Origin: PWXP01 sp034005525
GTDB lineage: Bacteria; Planctomycetota; Planctomycetia; Pirellulales; Thermoguttaceae
NCBI GenBank assembly: GCA_034005525.1
Contig: JAVEUP010000017.1
Span: 1 to 64,000, forward strand
DNA: 64,000 bases
Direction of reading: 5' to 3'
Part shown: positions 15,145 through 23,530 of the stretch, piece after piece
How the letters are laid out: each line of letters begins with the position of its first letter
Numbering within the stretch: position 1 is the stretch's first letter
Notes under the pieces: generated by a model
Told to the model about the DNA's origin: nothing
The model's input: the letters and a program-made list of their open reading frames with translations, nothing else
Databases searched by the model: none
Translations under genes and position numbers: made by a program

Positions 15145-16254
15145 TTACAGCGTATCTAGGGTGTAGTTCGCCTCCGCGAACGTACGCGCGCGGTACACGA
15201 GGATCACGCCGGTTGGGAAGCGGTCGCGAATGCGCGAATCTGCCAACTCTTCCGCGGTCGGCACGACGCGGGTGACGGCAATGTTCTTCGGCCGGGCGGC
15301 GCGGTAGATGGCATCGACGTCGTTCAGTTCCGGTTGGCCCAGGTCGAGGCACTCAATCGACGGTAGCTGCAGCAACTCACAGGCGACGTGGTCCAACCGC
15401 CCGCAGCAGTGAACGCCGCCTCCACCCAGCGCGGAAAGTACCCGCTCGTCGTGCGGGGCCACCTGCTCGCGATACATCGCAGGCGAGATCATCACGACCG
15501 AATCGTTCCGCAGCAGGATATTGCCGCGGATCATCACCGCGTGCTGGTGCGAATAGCCCTCCGGGCCGTCCCGCACAAGCGGCGCCAGCCGGCGGGCAAC
15601 CTCGACCTGCGCGGCGGCCGCCGCCGCGAGCGCCGCGTCGACCTCGCGCGGCGCGGAGGCGAGTTCCATCAACAGCACACTGCCTCGGATCAAGCCCAAG
15701 TTATCCAGCGGTCCCTGCAAGTCGGGCAGCACGATATGCACCTGCTCGTACAACCCGGGCCAGCGGCGCAGCACGGCATGGTAGCATTCCATGGTTTCCA
15801 CCACGCGGGGCAGGAGTCCCCGCGCCAGGCCCGGCAATGGCCGCTCGGCAACCGCGGCCAGTGGTATGTCCGCATCGCTATGCCGCACCCAAGGCGGATT
15901 GTCGTCGTGCTGCTCCACCCGGGCGCCGAACATCGAGGCAATCAGCACCGTGCCGAAGTTCGCCCGCACCGTCAGCGGCAGGTCGTCGGCCAGCCGGTCG
16001 CGCAGGGCGATGCTCGTATCGAACGCATGGACCAGTTCGTTGTACAGCATCCGTTCGGGGTCGGCGAACGCCTCGCGGTAGGGCAGCGGTTTGAACCGCG
16101 CGTCCTCCGGCAGCGGGCACGCGACGACCAGCGGCAGCCGGTCCATCGGCTGGCCGTCGAGCGCCTGCCGGTGCCGCCGCTCGATGGCCGCCTGCCGCGC
16201 GGGATCGACGATGCCGGAAAGGTAGTCGAGCAGGTGCTTGAGAATGTCGAGCAT
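15145..16254 (-). CDS. Uroporphyrinogen decarboxylase-like protein
   Basis: A 369-residue protein related to the URO-D/methyltransferase fold. Family-like segments are LPLTVRANFGTVLIASMFGA, VHIVLPDLQGPLDNLGLI and GGGGVHCCGRLDHVA. Relatives outside haem synthesis are often corrinoid-linked methyltransferases or act on sugar-derived substrates, so true HemE activity is not claimed. The ATG at 16254 was chosen because upstream in-frame sequence runs antisense through the sialidase gene. It starts 11 bases after the sialidase stop on the same strand and is probably co-transcribed with it. A partial duplicate of its 3' end lies at 14353-14459. Confidence 0.75.
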   Translation of the reverse strand: MLDILKHLLDYLSGIVDPARQAAIERRHRQALDGQPMDRLPLVVACPLPEDARFKPLPYREAFADPERMLYNELVHAFDTSIALRDRLADDLPLTVRANFGTVLIASMFGARVEQHDDNPPWVRHSDADIPLAAVAERPLPGLARGLLPRVVETMECYHAVLRRWPGLYEQVHIVLPDLQGPLDNLGLIRGSVLLMELASAPREVDAALAAAAAAQVEVARRLAPLVRDGPEGYSHQHAVMIRGNILLRNDSVVMISPAMYREQVAPHDERVLSALGGGGVHCCGRLDHVACELLQLPSIECLDLGQPELNDVDAIYRAARPKNIAVTRVVPTAEELADSRIRDRFPTGVILVYRARTFAEANYTLDTL

Positions 16255-16265
16255 GGGAAGTCGGC

Positions 16266-17417
16266 CTACTTTTTCGCATCCAACGCATCGAGTTTCAGCC
16301 GCACGCTTACCACCGAATGTTTCTCCGGCCCGGGGCGGTACTTCACGTAGGTGGTGGCGATGAGGGTATCGTCCGCCAGGCGCTCGACCGCCGCGTAGCC
16401 GCAGTCGCTGCCGGCGTGGCTGTGGAGCAGTTTCACGCGGTACTGTCCCTCGCGACCCGATACGATGTCGTCGTACGTGCCCACCCAGCCCACGAAGTGG
16501 TTCCGCGTGGGGCTTTGTTGGGCCGTGTCGCGGAAGGCAATGAACAGCCGCCCGTCGGCCGTGTAACGCGACGCGTGCCGATCGCCGGACAGGGCGGCCG
16601 GCAACTGCCGGGCCTTGCTCCACGTGCGGCCGTCGTCGTCGGAGGTCATCATCCAGGCGTTGTAGCTGCGGTTGTTCTCCCGCATGATGCACAGCAACTG
16701 CCTGCCGTCGGGCGAGCGGATCAGCCACGGCTCGCACGGCACGGCGCCGGGGATGTCGAGCACCACTTCCCACGGGCCGGCCCACGTCAGCCCGCCGTCG
16801 GCCGAGTAGCTCTGCGCCACCACGTTCGACCGTTTCTCGACCGTTTCGCCCGGCCGGCGGATATTCGTCATGCCCAGCAGCCGCTTGCCGCCGTCGACCG
16901 GCTCAATGGCGCAGAACGGCATGACGGCCGTCAGCCCAGTGCAGGTCATGGGCGTCCAGGTTCGGCCGCCGTCGTCGCTGCGCGCCTGGTACATGGTGCC
17001 GCCCGGCCCCTGCCCGGCGAACACCAGCAGCCGCGCCGCCCCCTCGGGATCGACCAGCCGGTAGATGGCCGGGCAGTTGCGCGTTTGGCGCCAGTTGCCG
17101 GGCACGGGCAGCAGGTCGCTCCAGGTAGCTCCACCGTCGTCGCTCCGCTTCAGCGGCCCGCACGGTCCCCCATGGCCGATGCACCATACGCAGAACATCG
17201 TCTTTCCGTCAGGCATCAGCAGGGTCGTGGCGTGCCCCTGGTAGATATCCTCCGTGCCCGCGGCAATGATCACGTGCCGGTCGGTCTCCTGCGAGATGTC
17301 GATGGTGGGGATGGTGATTTCGCGCTGGCCGGGCTCGCCGGGTTCCTGCAAAGGGGATGCGAGGGCGGCAGAAGTGAGGGCCAGAGAAAACAGAGGCAGT
17401 GCGACGGACGTTTTCAT
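16266..17417 (-). CDS. Exported sialidase (Asp-box protein)
   Basis: A 383-residue protein with a signal peptide (MKTSVALPLFSLALTSAALA). Four Asp boxes of the form S-x-D-x-G-x-T-W are visible (SDDGGATW, SDDGGRTW, SADGGLTW, SDDDGRTW), indicating a six-bladed propeller. Sialidases release terminal sialic acids from glycans; many planctomycete Asp-box proteins are only distantly related, so the substrate is uncertain. The ATG at 17417 begins the signal peptide, and upstream in-frame sequence is not conserved. It precedes the UroD-like gene on the same strand. The last 77 bases are duplicated at 15050-15126. Confidence 0.85.
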   Translation of the reverse strand: MKTSVALPLFSLALTSAALASPLQEPGEPGQREITIPTIDISQETDRHVIIAAGTEDIYQGHATTLLMPDGKTMFCVWCIGHGGPCGPLKRSDDGGATWSDLLPVPGNWRQTRNCPAIYRLVDPEGAARLLVFAGQGPGGTMYQARSDDGGRTWTPMTCTGLTAVMPFCAIEPVDGGKRLLGMTNIRRPGETVEKRSNVVAQSYSADGGLTWAGPWEVVLDIPGAVPCEPWLIRSPDGRQLLCIMRENNRSYNAWMMTSDDDGRTWSKARQLPAALSGDRHASRYTADGRLFIAFRDTAQQSPTRNHFVGWVGTYDDIVSGREGQYRVKLLHSHAGSDCGYAAVERLADDTLIATTYVKYRPGPEKHSVVSVRLKLDALDAKK

Positions 17418-17503
17418 GGCGTGGACTCCTGAATGAAATGGTTCTTCGGTAGCGGGCTTGGCTTGGCAAAGGCGGTGCAAGAACGGACTTGTGGTTGCGC
17501 CCT

Positions 17504-17574
17504 GTTGGCGTTCACGCTTTCGCGCGCCGGAAACCGTACAGCGCCGGTTTGCACGCTAAAGCGTGAACTCCAAC
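17504..17574. repeat. Inverted-repeat element between two sialidase genes
   Basis: The element begins GTTGGCGTTCACGC and ends GCGTGAACTCCAAC, forming an imperfect palindrome with about 20-base arms. Related sequence occurs at 15023-15046 and as a tandem array at 56962-57116. It fills the 225-base gap between the two sialidases. Confidence 0.8.
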
Positions 17575-17642
17575 TGCGAGCCCACTGCTGCACCCTGGCA
17601 AAGGTCCTTGGGGAAGCTGGGAGCCGCGGCACGGCGCTACGG

Positions 17643-18902
17643 CTAGGGTTTCGCGGCGGGCGGGGTTGCGGCGCCGGCCGCGGCTCGCCCCGTGTCGGAC
17701 AAGTCGGCCGGCAGGCGCGCCAGCGTGAGCGCTTCGGTATGGAAGTGGTTCCCGCTGACGGCCCCCCGCTCGAAAAAGCAGTAGACCGTGCCGTCCGGCG
17801 CCGCGGCCAGGTCGCTGTAGCCGCTCGGGCCGGGGTCAACGGCACGGGCGATCGGCCAGGTCTTCCCGTCATCGCTGGAAATCCGCACGGTCAGGTTGCG
17901 CCGGTCGCGATTGCGGCCCGGCCGGCCCGGCTCGCCGCGCACGAGAAGATTGTCGGGGTTGGAAAACAGGATGCGGCCGTCGGCGAGGCGCACCATGCCG
18001 GCCATGCAAATCGGTTCAAGCAGTTCCTGGTGGGACTCGGGCTGCGACCAGCCCGCCGCGCCATCCGGACTGACCGACAGGAGTCGCCGGTGGGGCGCCG
18101 ACTCGGACCGAACGTTGGCCATGACCCGACCGCCGGAAAGCTCAACGAGCATCGTTTCGCTCGGGTAAACGATCTTCTCGCCGGCGGCGGTGGCCTGGCC
18201 GTCGCGCGCGATGAAGTCGCCGCGCTGCCACGTTTGCCCGCCGTCGTCGCTGTACAGGGCGGCCACGTCGGAGGGGCGGTGCGCGTGGCCGCCCGTACCG
18301 GTCGAAAGCCACACGGCCACGGCCAGCCGGCCGCGGTGCGGCCCCTCGTGAATCTGGATGCCGTGCCCGCAGCCGTTCCCGACGACCTTCCAGTCGTAAC
18401 GCTCGCGAAAGCCCTCGATAACCTCGGTAATCTCGCGAGGCTCCGACCAGGAGAGCCCATCGTCGTCGCTGCGCAGGTAGAATACCCGCGCGTACTGCAC
18501 GTGGTACAGGAAATGGACCACTCCCGGCTGCCGATCGGCAATGGCCACGGCGTTATGCGCGGTCATGTCGTCGTGCGTACCGAGCCCCTGGGCCACGCCG
18601 GCGGGATTCGGCTTCAGATCGGGCGGTCGGACGGCCATCTTCCGCGGCGCGCTCCAGGTGCGCCCGCCGTCGTCGCTGCGGCGCAGCAGCACGTCCTGCC
18701 GGGTCCAATCGCCGGGTCCGGTGCGGGCTTCGCAGTACGCGAGGATCGTGCCCCGTCCGGTCACCACGATACCGGGGATACGGTACATGAAGTACCCCTG
18801 CTCGCCGGCCCGGAACAGGTCGGTCTGGACGACTTCCGCCGCCGGAGCAACAGCCGCGAGCGCCACCACGATGCCAGGCACGCAAAACGGAAGGTAAGTC
18901 AT
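17643..18902 (-). CDS. Exported sialidase, GH33-like
   Basis: A 419-residue protein with an N-terminal signal peptide (TYLPFCVPGIVVALAAVAPA). It has the YRIPGIV motif that corresponds to the FRIP box carrying the first catalytic-triad arginine of GH33 sialidases, followed by AYCEAR. Asp boxes SDDGGRTW, SDDDGLSW, SDDGGQTW and SSDDGKTW follow in order, and a conserved MVELSGGRVMANVRSES region precedes the last blades. Release of sialic acid from host or algal glycans is the expected activity. The ATG at 18902 has AAAGGAG upstream on the minus strand. It is the more canonical sialidase of the pair; the second lies downstream in the same direction. Confidence 0.9.
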   Translation of the reverse strand: MTYLPFCVPGIVVALAAVAPAAEVVQTDLFRAGEQGYFMYRIPGIVVTGRGTILAYCEARTGPGDWTRQDVLLRRSDDGGRTWSAPRKMAVRPPDLKPNPAGVAQGLGTHDDMTAHNAVAIADRQPGVVHFLYHVQYARVFYLRSDDDGLSWSEPREITEVIEGFRERYDWKVVGNGCGHGIQIHEGPHRGRLAVAVWLSTGTGGHAHRPSDVAALYSDDGGQTWQRGDFIARDGQATAAGEKIVYPSETMLVELSGGRVMANVRSESAPHRRLLSVSPDGAAGWSQPESHQELLEPICMAGMVRLADGRILFSNPDNLLVRGEPGRPGRNRDRRNLTVRISSDDGKTWPIARAVDPGPSGYSDLAAAPDGTVYCFFERGAVSGNHFHTEALTLARLPADLSDTGRAAAGAATPPAAKP

Positions 18903-18985
18903 GATGGATCTCCTTTCGGGAACTGGCGGAGGCGTGGTTTGGGAGGCGCTTCCCGATAGTCTTCCATTGATGGTAGCAGGTAGGG

Positions 18986-19378
18986 TCATGGCAGGGAATA
19001 CATCTCGCCGCCGTTGCGGCTGGCGGTCGCCAGAAAAACGGCATGACCGATCGTTTCGGAAACGAACGTGACGGAACCGTCGCACAGGGCGAACTGCGCC
19101 CCGCCCGGGTGCTGGCTGCCGAACGCGCCGTCGTTGAACTTGTACGGCAGGCCGGAATTGATCGGGTCGAGCACGTTCTTGCAGCTTCCCTGGGCGGTCC
19201 CGGCGAGGGTTAACGGAATGTTAGGCGAAGTGGTCGAGAGATCGGCCGTCGTGGTGCCGGAGCCTTCCGCGAAACCCCAATAGCCGACGGCTTGGCCCAT
19301 CAGCCCGGCGTGGGCATCCCCGGAAGCAGCGACACACACCAGCCCTGCCAGGCTCATACTAAAAATGGATCGATGCAT
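18986..19378 (-). CDS. Small exported hybrid protein ending in a DUF1559 C-terminus
   Basis: A 130-residue protein. The first 60 residues have a signal peptide and a LamG-like opening (AVGYWGFAEGSGTTTADLS), as in secreted lectin-like proteins. The last 65 residues are the C-terminal signature of DUF1559 pseudopilin-like proteins, including GAFGSQHPGGAQFALCDGSV (the H-x9-DG motif). The DUF1559 N-terminal pilin helix is missing. This looks like a recombination product of two truncated genes rather than a normal family member. AAGGAG precedes the ATG at 19378, so it may be expressed. Confidence 0.6.
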   Translation of the reverse strand: MHRSIFSMSLAGLVCVAASGDAHAGLMGQAVGYWGFAEGSGTTTADLSTTSPNIPLTLAGTAQGSCKNVLDPINSGLPYKFNDGAFGSQHPGGAQFALCDGSVTFVSETIGHAVFLATASRNGGEMYSLP

Positions 19379-19453
19379 GACTGAAGCTCCTTGGTGCATA
19401 GGGAGTGGCTCGGATGGCAATTGTCGTGATGGCCGCGGTTTGCGAAACAGTTG

Positions 19454-20242
19454 CTACGCGCCCTCGCGCGTGTTGGTAAGGGAAACACGTTCCATCGCGT
19501 GCAGGCGGTCCTGCAGCCCGGCAGGGCCGCCCAGGGCTCCGGCACGCCCTGCCGCTTCATCCATGCGGCGGCGGCCGAACTGGGCCAGGGCCAGGCGGCA
19601 GCCGCGGCGAAGGTGCTCTCGCATGACGGTTACGGCGGCCGGCGCGTCGCTCTGCCGCAATGCGGCCACGATCTGCTCGTGCTGGCGGCAGATTTCCTCG
19701 AGGTCGTCCACCGGGCGGATGTCCCAGCGGCGGCCGAAAATGTGCGTCATCAGCCGCAGGTCGGAAACGGTCTTCAAAGCCCGGCGGTTGCCGGCCGCGC
19801 GCAGCAGCGTCATGTGCAGCCCGGCGTCGGCCATCACCCAGCGGTCGATCTGCTCGACGGTCCAGTGCTGGCCGTCGCCCTGGAGCAGGTCGCGGCGGAT
19901 GCTGGCCAGCTCGGCGCTAAAGTCGTCCATTTCGGCCAGCTCGGCCTGCGTGAGCCGTCCGACCGCCTTGGCGATCGCGTGGCACTCCAGGGCCTCGCGC
20001 AGGTCGTACAGTTCCTCGAGTTCCTCGCGGCCGATTTCCATGACAAACGCTCCCATCCTGGGCCGATGTTCCGCCAAGCCCTCGCTGACCAACTGGCTGA
20101 TCGCCTCCCGCACAGGGATGAGGCTCACCCCGATTTCCTTCGCGAGCGTACGGTTGCAAAGCCGCGCGCCGGGCGACAGCCGGCCGGCGATAAGCTGCCC
20201 GCGAATGTGGTTGTATGCGCGCTGTTTCAGGGTGGTGGTCAT
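19454..20242 (-). CDS. GntR-family regulator (FadR subfamily)
   Basis: A 262-residue protein with an N-terminal winged helix (LAKEIGVSLIPVREAISQL, about residues 34-52) and an all-helical FCD effector domain (about 75-225) with conserved EALECHAIAKAV and DAGLHMTLLRAAGN segments. FadR-type GntR proteins, including NanR of enterobacteria, usually repress catabolic operons and release DNA on binding a metabolite. The location among sialidases and a kelch-symporter gene makes a sialic-acid-related ligand plausible. Its promoter carries the operator-like motif TGATATAGCTATGTTATCA, found again before the operon at 22224. That points to autoregulation and control of that operon. Confidence 0.9.
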   Translation of the reverse strand: MTTTLKQRAYNHIRGQLIAGRLSPGARLCNRTLAKEIGVSLIPVREAISQLVSEGLAEHRPRMGAFVMEIGREELEELYDLREALECHAIAKAVGRLTQAELAEMDDFSAELASIRRDLLQGDGQHWTVEQIDRWVMADAGLHMTLLRAAGNRRALKTVSDLRLMTHIFGRRWDIRPVDDLEEICRQHEQIVAALRQSDAPAAVTVMREHLRRGCRLALAQFGRRRMDEAAGRAGALGGPAGLQDRLHAMERVSLTNTREGA

Positions 20243-20279
20243 GGGGTTTCCTCCTGCGGGTTTCCGGCCGGTCCATGAA

Positions 20280-20319
20280 TGATATAGCTATGTTATCAAA
20301 CCTGTGCGGGTCGTGTCAA
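20280..20319 (-). promoter_or_regulatory. Promoter and operator of the GntR gene
   Basis: On the minus strand TTGACA (20319-20314) and TAACAT (20295-20290) are 18 bases apart. The -10 box lies inside TGATATAGCTATGTTATCA (20280-20298), whose ends TGATA and TATCA are inverted. Nearly the same motif occurs at 22174-22192. A repressor bound here would block its own promoter. Confidence 0.65.
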
Positions 20320-20401
20320 GTAGCTGGGTGACGGGGCTTTTGATTTTTTGCGGATGCGTGGTTTCCGGAAAGACGCCTCCCCTAAGGAGGGGGTTCACGC
20401 T

Positions 20402-20636
20402 GTAGGGTGGATGGCTCTGGCCGTGCCCTTCCTGGGGGGATGGTCTCGTATGTCCAAGCGGCCGGGTTCACGCAGGCGTTCGCTGTACGGCGGATGGTCC
20501 GGCCGCGTTTTCCTGGGAGAGCTCGCGTGGGTGAACCCGGCTGTTTAACGGGAATCAACCGTCCCACCGCCGGAAACCCACCTTGCGTGCAAACGTCAAT
20601 CGGCCTGTCTCGAACAGCCGGAACCACCCACCCTAC
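20402..20636. repeat. MITE-like element with GTAGGGTGG ends
   Basis: A 235-base element starts GTAGGGTGGATGGCTCTGG and ends CCGGAACCACCCACCCTAC, giving imperfect inverted termini of about 20 bases. Inner segments GGGTTCACGC and GCGTGGGTGAACCC also pair. It lies between the GntR promoter and the DUF4143 gene. No transposase is present. Confidence 0.75.
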
Positions 20637-20711
20637 GGGCCTGCCAGCCTTGACAAGGGGCGCACCTGTGCAATAATGCATTTGGAATGCACAATTGCGT
20701 GCGAGGACGCC

Positions 20712-21935
20712 ATGGGCCACACCTATCTCCAACGAACCATCGAACCGGTGCTCCGCAAAGCAGCGGCCGAGTTCCCCGCCGTGATGCTCACCGGCCCTCG
20801 CCAGGCGGGCAAGACGACGCTCCTGAAGCACGTCTTCGGGGACAGTTGCGGCTACGTGTCGCTCGAGACGCCCGACGTACGCGACGCGGCCACGCGCGAC
20901 CCCCGCGGGTTCCTCGAAATGCACCCGCCGCCGGTCATCCTCGACGAGGTGCAACACGCGCCCGGGCTGTTGCCTTACGTGAAGGAGCGAATCGACGCGC
21001 GCCGGGATCGGCCGGGGCAGTACCTGGTCACCGGGTCGCAGAATCTGCTGTTGGCCGAACACGTGTCCGAGTCGCTGGCCGGGCGGACGGCGGTGCTGCG
21101 GCTGCTGCCCTTCTCGCGCCGCGAAGCGGAAGGGCGGCGGGAGACGCTCTTCCCGTGGGAGGACGATTCCGGGCGCGAATCGCCCGAGCCGCTTGCCCAC
21201 GGCCCGTTGTGGGAGTGCCTTCTGCGCGGCTGGTATCCGGAACCGGTGGCCCAGCCCGGTCGGGACATCCAGCTTTGGCACGCAAGCTACGTGCAAACCT
21301 ACCTCGAACGCGACGTCCGCACGCTGCGCCAAGTGGGCGACCTGTCGCAGTTCCAGAGCTTCCTGCGAGCTCTAGCTGCCCGCACCGGGCAGTTGCTCAA
21401 CGCGGCCGATCTGGCGCGGGATCTGGGCGTGGCCGTGAACACGATCAAGGCGTGGCTTTCGGTGCTGGAGGCGACGCACCAGATCATCGTCCTCCGGCCC
21501 TATTTCGCGAACGTCGGCAAGCGGCTGGTCAAAACGCCCAAGGTGTACTTCACCGATACGGGCACCTTATGCTACCTGGCCGGGCTGCGCGACCCGCTCC
21601 ATGCGGCTTCCGGGCCCATGGGCGGACCGATCCTGGAAGCGGCTGTCCTGGCCGAGATTGTCAAGACGTTCACCCACCGGGGCATCGTGCCGCAGGTGTA
21701 CTTCTGGCGCACCTCGGCCGGCGTGGAGGTCGATTTTCTCGTGGAATGGGGCGGCCGGCTCGTGCCCCTTGAAGTGAAGCTTTCCGCAACGCCACGGCCA
21801 GCCATGGCCGCGTCCATCGAGGCATTTCGGAGGGACCTTGGCGAGAAGGCGCTTCCCGGCTACGTGGTCCACGGGGGCGACATCCAGCTTCCACTGGGGG
21901 GAGGGGTGACGGCCGTGCCTTTCGGAAGGCTGTGA
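20712..21935 (+). CDS. AAA-family ATPase with DUF4143 domain
   Basis: A 407-residue protein. The N-terminal P-loop domain has Walker A TGPRQAGKTT, Walker B VILDEVQ and a sensor-like VTGSQN segment. The C-terminal DUF4143 domain has a winged-helix part and a PD-(D/E)xK-like part, VYFWRTSAGVEVDFLVEW followed by LVPLEVK. The family is widespread and poorly understood; a DNA-related or toxin-like role has been proposed. It is flanked by the repeat elements 20402-20636 and 22094-22142 and separates the GntR gene from its likely target operon, which suggests insertion into an older divergent promoter region. A remnant of a similar gene lies at 59707-60030. Confidence 0.85.
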   Translation: MGHTYLQRTIEPVLRKAAAEFPAVMLTGPRQAGKTTLLKHVFGDSCGYVSLETPDVRDAATRDPRGFLEMHPPPVILDEVQHAPGLLPYVKERIDARRDRPGQYLVTGSQNLLLAEHVSESLAGRTAVLRLLPFSRREAEGRRETLFPWEDDSGRESPEPLAHGPLWECLLRGWYPEPVAQPGRDIQLWHASYVQTYLERDVRTLRQVGDLSQFQSFLRALAARTGQLLNAADLARDLGVAVNTIKAWLSVLEATHQIIVLRPYFANVGKRLVKTPKVYFTDTGTLCYLAGLRDPLHAASGPMGGPILEAAVLAEIVKTFTHRGIVPQVYFWRTSAGVEVDFLVEWGGRLVPLEVKLSATPRPAMAASIEAFRRDLGEKALPGYVVHGGDIQLPLGGGVTAVPFGRL

Positions 21936-22093
21936 CGGCTCCCGCCGCCAAGGTCTGGCGACGAAGCGCGGAGCCCGGTATGGATAATCTTCCCGGACGG
22001 GTGTGTTTCGGCCAGTCCACGGCAACGCCCTCGTTGTTCTACACAGGTGCGGACTTTTTGGCCCCGCAGCGGCGGCGGGCTGTGGCCGCGTCG

Positions 22094-22142
22094 TGGGTGA
22101 ACGTCCGCCGGCCGGTCACGGACAGCCGGAACCACCCACCCC
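22094..22142. repeat. Half copy of the GTAGGGTGG-type element
   Basis: The segment ends GACAGCCGGAACCACCCACC, matching the right terminus of the element at 20402-20636. No left terminus was found. It flanks the DUF4143 ATPase gene on its downstream side. Confidence 0.6.
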
Positions 22143-22164
22143 AACCAAACTGGTAACCGGGGTC

Positions 22165-22193
22165 TTGTAAAGATGATATAGCGATGTTATCCT
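22165..22193 (+). promoter_or_regulatory. Promoter and operator of the symporter operon
   Basis: TTGTAA (22165-22170) and TATCCT (22188-22193) are 17 bases apart. Between and overlapping them lies TGATATAGCGATGTTATCC (22174-22192), matching the GntR-gene operator at 17 of 19 positions. The arrangement suggests repression of the operon starting at 22224 by the GntR protein. Confidence 0.6.
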
Positions 22194-22223
22194 AACGGCA
22201 TCGACCCGATTCGAGGAGCAACG

Positions 22224-23159
22224 ATGAACCATCCACACGGGTGCGCCGCCGCGGGGCTGAGCAAGTTCCGGCCGCTGGGCACCATACTCGCTTACGACGA
22301 TTTCGACCGCGGCTGGTGCGGTTGGATCGACCTGATGAACAACTTCGTGCTCGAAGGCCACCGCCCGCGACCCAGCATTGTCGAAAAGCACCGCTGGGGA
22401 CCGGTGATGATTTCCAACGCGAACTTTGGCTACGCCGGCACACACGGCTCGATGAGTGGGCTGTATTCACTGAAGCTGGCCACCCGCGCCCAGGCGAACC
22501 CCTACGAGCAACCACCCGCGCCCGGCGGCATGAGCCACGCCATCAAGCGGCTCACCACGCCGCCGTTCGACGCGCTGGGCCTGGTGCAGCTCGAAACGTG
22601 GTTCGCCTACACGCCCGAGCAGGACCGCATCGGCGTGGGCGAGAAGGACATTCGCGCCTTCGGCGTGCTGTTCGACGTGCAGGACGAGCAGAGCCGCTAT
22701 TTCGCTGGCGTGCGATACCTCAACTCGATGAACGGGCAGATGGTTCGCCGCTGGCAGTTTGCGCAAGCAGCCGCCGTAACGGACCAGCAGTGGGCCTACG
22801 ACACCAAGGGCGACTGGTGCCGCCGTGGCATCGACCCGCAGTGGTTCGGCAAGCGCCACGCCGACGGCAGCACCGACGGATTCCAGTGGGTGCCCGGGGG
22901 CGAGGAACACCTTTGTTACAATGAATCGGACGACAAGATCAACTGGTGCTACCTGCGGCTGACCATCGACCTGGCCCGGCGGGAGTACGTGGAATTGCAG
23001 TCGGGTCGGAACGTGTACGATTTGCGGGGAATCCGGCCCACGTGGGCCGACCCGTACAAGGGCATCGACTCGCTGCTGAACCCGGTCGTGTGGATCGAGG
23101 CCGATACGGCCCGCCGCGTGTTCCTGTACGTCGATTCCATTGTCATCTCAGCCCAATAG
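22224..23159 (+). CDS. Conserved protein of unknown function (DUF6772-like)
   Basis: A 311-residue protein without signal peptide or membrane segment. It is rich in tryptophan and aromatic residues with many short beta-like stretches (ILAYDDFDRGWCGWIDLMNN, LGLVQLETWFAYTP, FGVLFDVQDEQSRYFAGVRY), suggesting a lectin-like beta-sandwich. I recall similar proteins as a DUF family, but the assignment is uncertain. GAGGAG precedes the ATG. It is the first gene of an operon with the small protein at 23172 and the kelch-symporter gene, behind a promoter with the GntR-type operator. A role in carbohydrate uptake is inference. Confidence 0.7.
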   Translation: MNHPHGCAAAGLSKFRPLGTILAYDDFDRGWCGWIDLMNNFVLEGHRPRPSIVEKHRWGPVMISNANFGYAGTHGSMSGLYSLKLATRAQANPYEQPPAPGGMSHAIKRLTTPPFDALGLVQLETWFAYTPEQDRIGVGEKDIRAFGVLFDVQDEQSRYFAGVRYLNSMNGQMVRRWQFAQAAAVTDQQWAYDTKGDWCRRGIDPQWFGKRHADGSTDGFQWVPGGEEHLCYNESDDKINWCYLRLTIDLARREYVELQSGRNVYDLRGIRPTWADPYKGIDSLLNPVVWIEADTARRVFLYVDSIVISAQ

Positions 23160-23171
23160 GAACCCATCGCC

Positions 23172-23507
23172 ATGCGACACTGCATTACCGTGCCCCTGGA
23201 GCGGCACAAGGACGTAGGCAACAGTTTCGAGACCGAGCCGTACGAATGCGGCTGGGCTTCCGAGGCGATGTTCTTCATTCGCGTGCAGGAGTTGGCCGGC
23301 GAGGGCGCCACCCTGACGGCCGCCGTGCAGGTCTCGGCCGACGGCATCCACTGGGTCGACGAGGGGACCGCCTTCCTGCCCATCGCATCCGTGGGCGACT
23401 CGTTCGTGCGGGTAAAGCACTTCGGCGGCTGGCTTCGGCTGGCGGGACAAGTGGAAGGCGTCGAGGCCCGGATGAACGTGATGATCCACCTGGTGCTGAA
23501 GTCGTAA
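23172..23507 (+). CDS. Small protein of unknown function in the symporter operon
   Basis: A 111-residue protein with beta-rich sequence (AMFFIRVQELAGEGATLTAA, then DSFVRVKHFGGWLRLAGQVE). No signal peptide and no recognised domain are seen. The pattern resembles a compact beta-sandwich accessory domain. It starts 12 bases after the preceding gene and is clearly in the same operon. It ends 23 bases before the next start. Confidence 0.65.
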   Translation: MRHCITVPLERHKDVGNSFETEPYECGWASEAMFFIRVQELAGEGATLTAAVQVSADGIHWVDEGTAFLPIASVGDSFVRVKHFGGWLRLAGQVEGVEARMNVMIHLVLKS

Positions 23508-23530
23508 GTGAGCGGGGAAAGAGTCGGACG

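Noticed and set aside
15145..16785. Longer form of the UroD-like protein
   Set aside because: The extra N-terminal part runs antisense through the sialidase gene and resembles no family; the ATG at 16254 gives the normal length.
17433..18959. 508-codon open frame on the plus strand
   Set aside because: It mirrors the sialidase on the minus strand and its translation has no recognisable motif.
22946..23530. Longer form of the kelch-symporter protein
   Set aside because: The extra sequence overlaps two other plausible genes in another frame and is arginine-rich.
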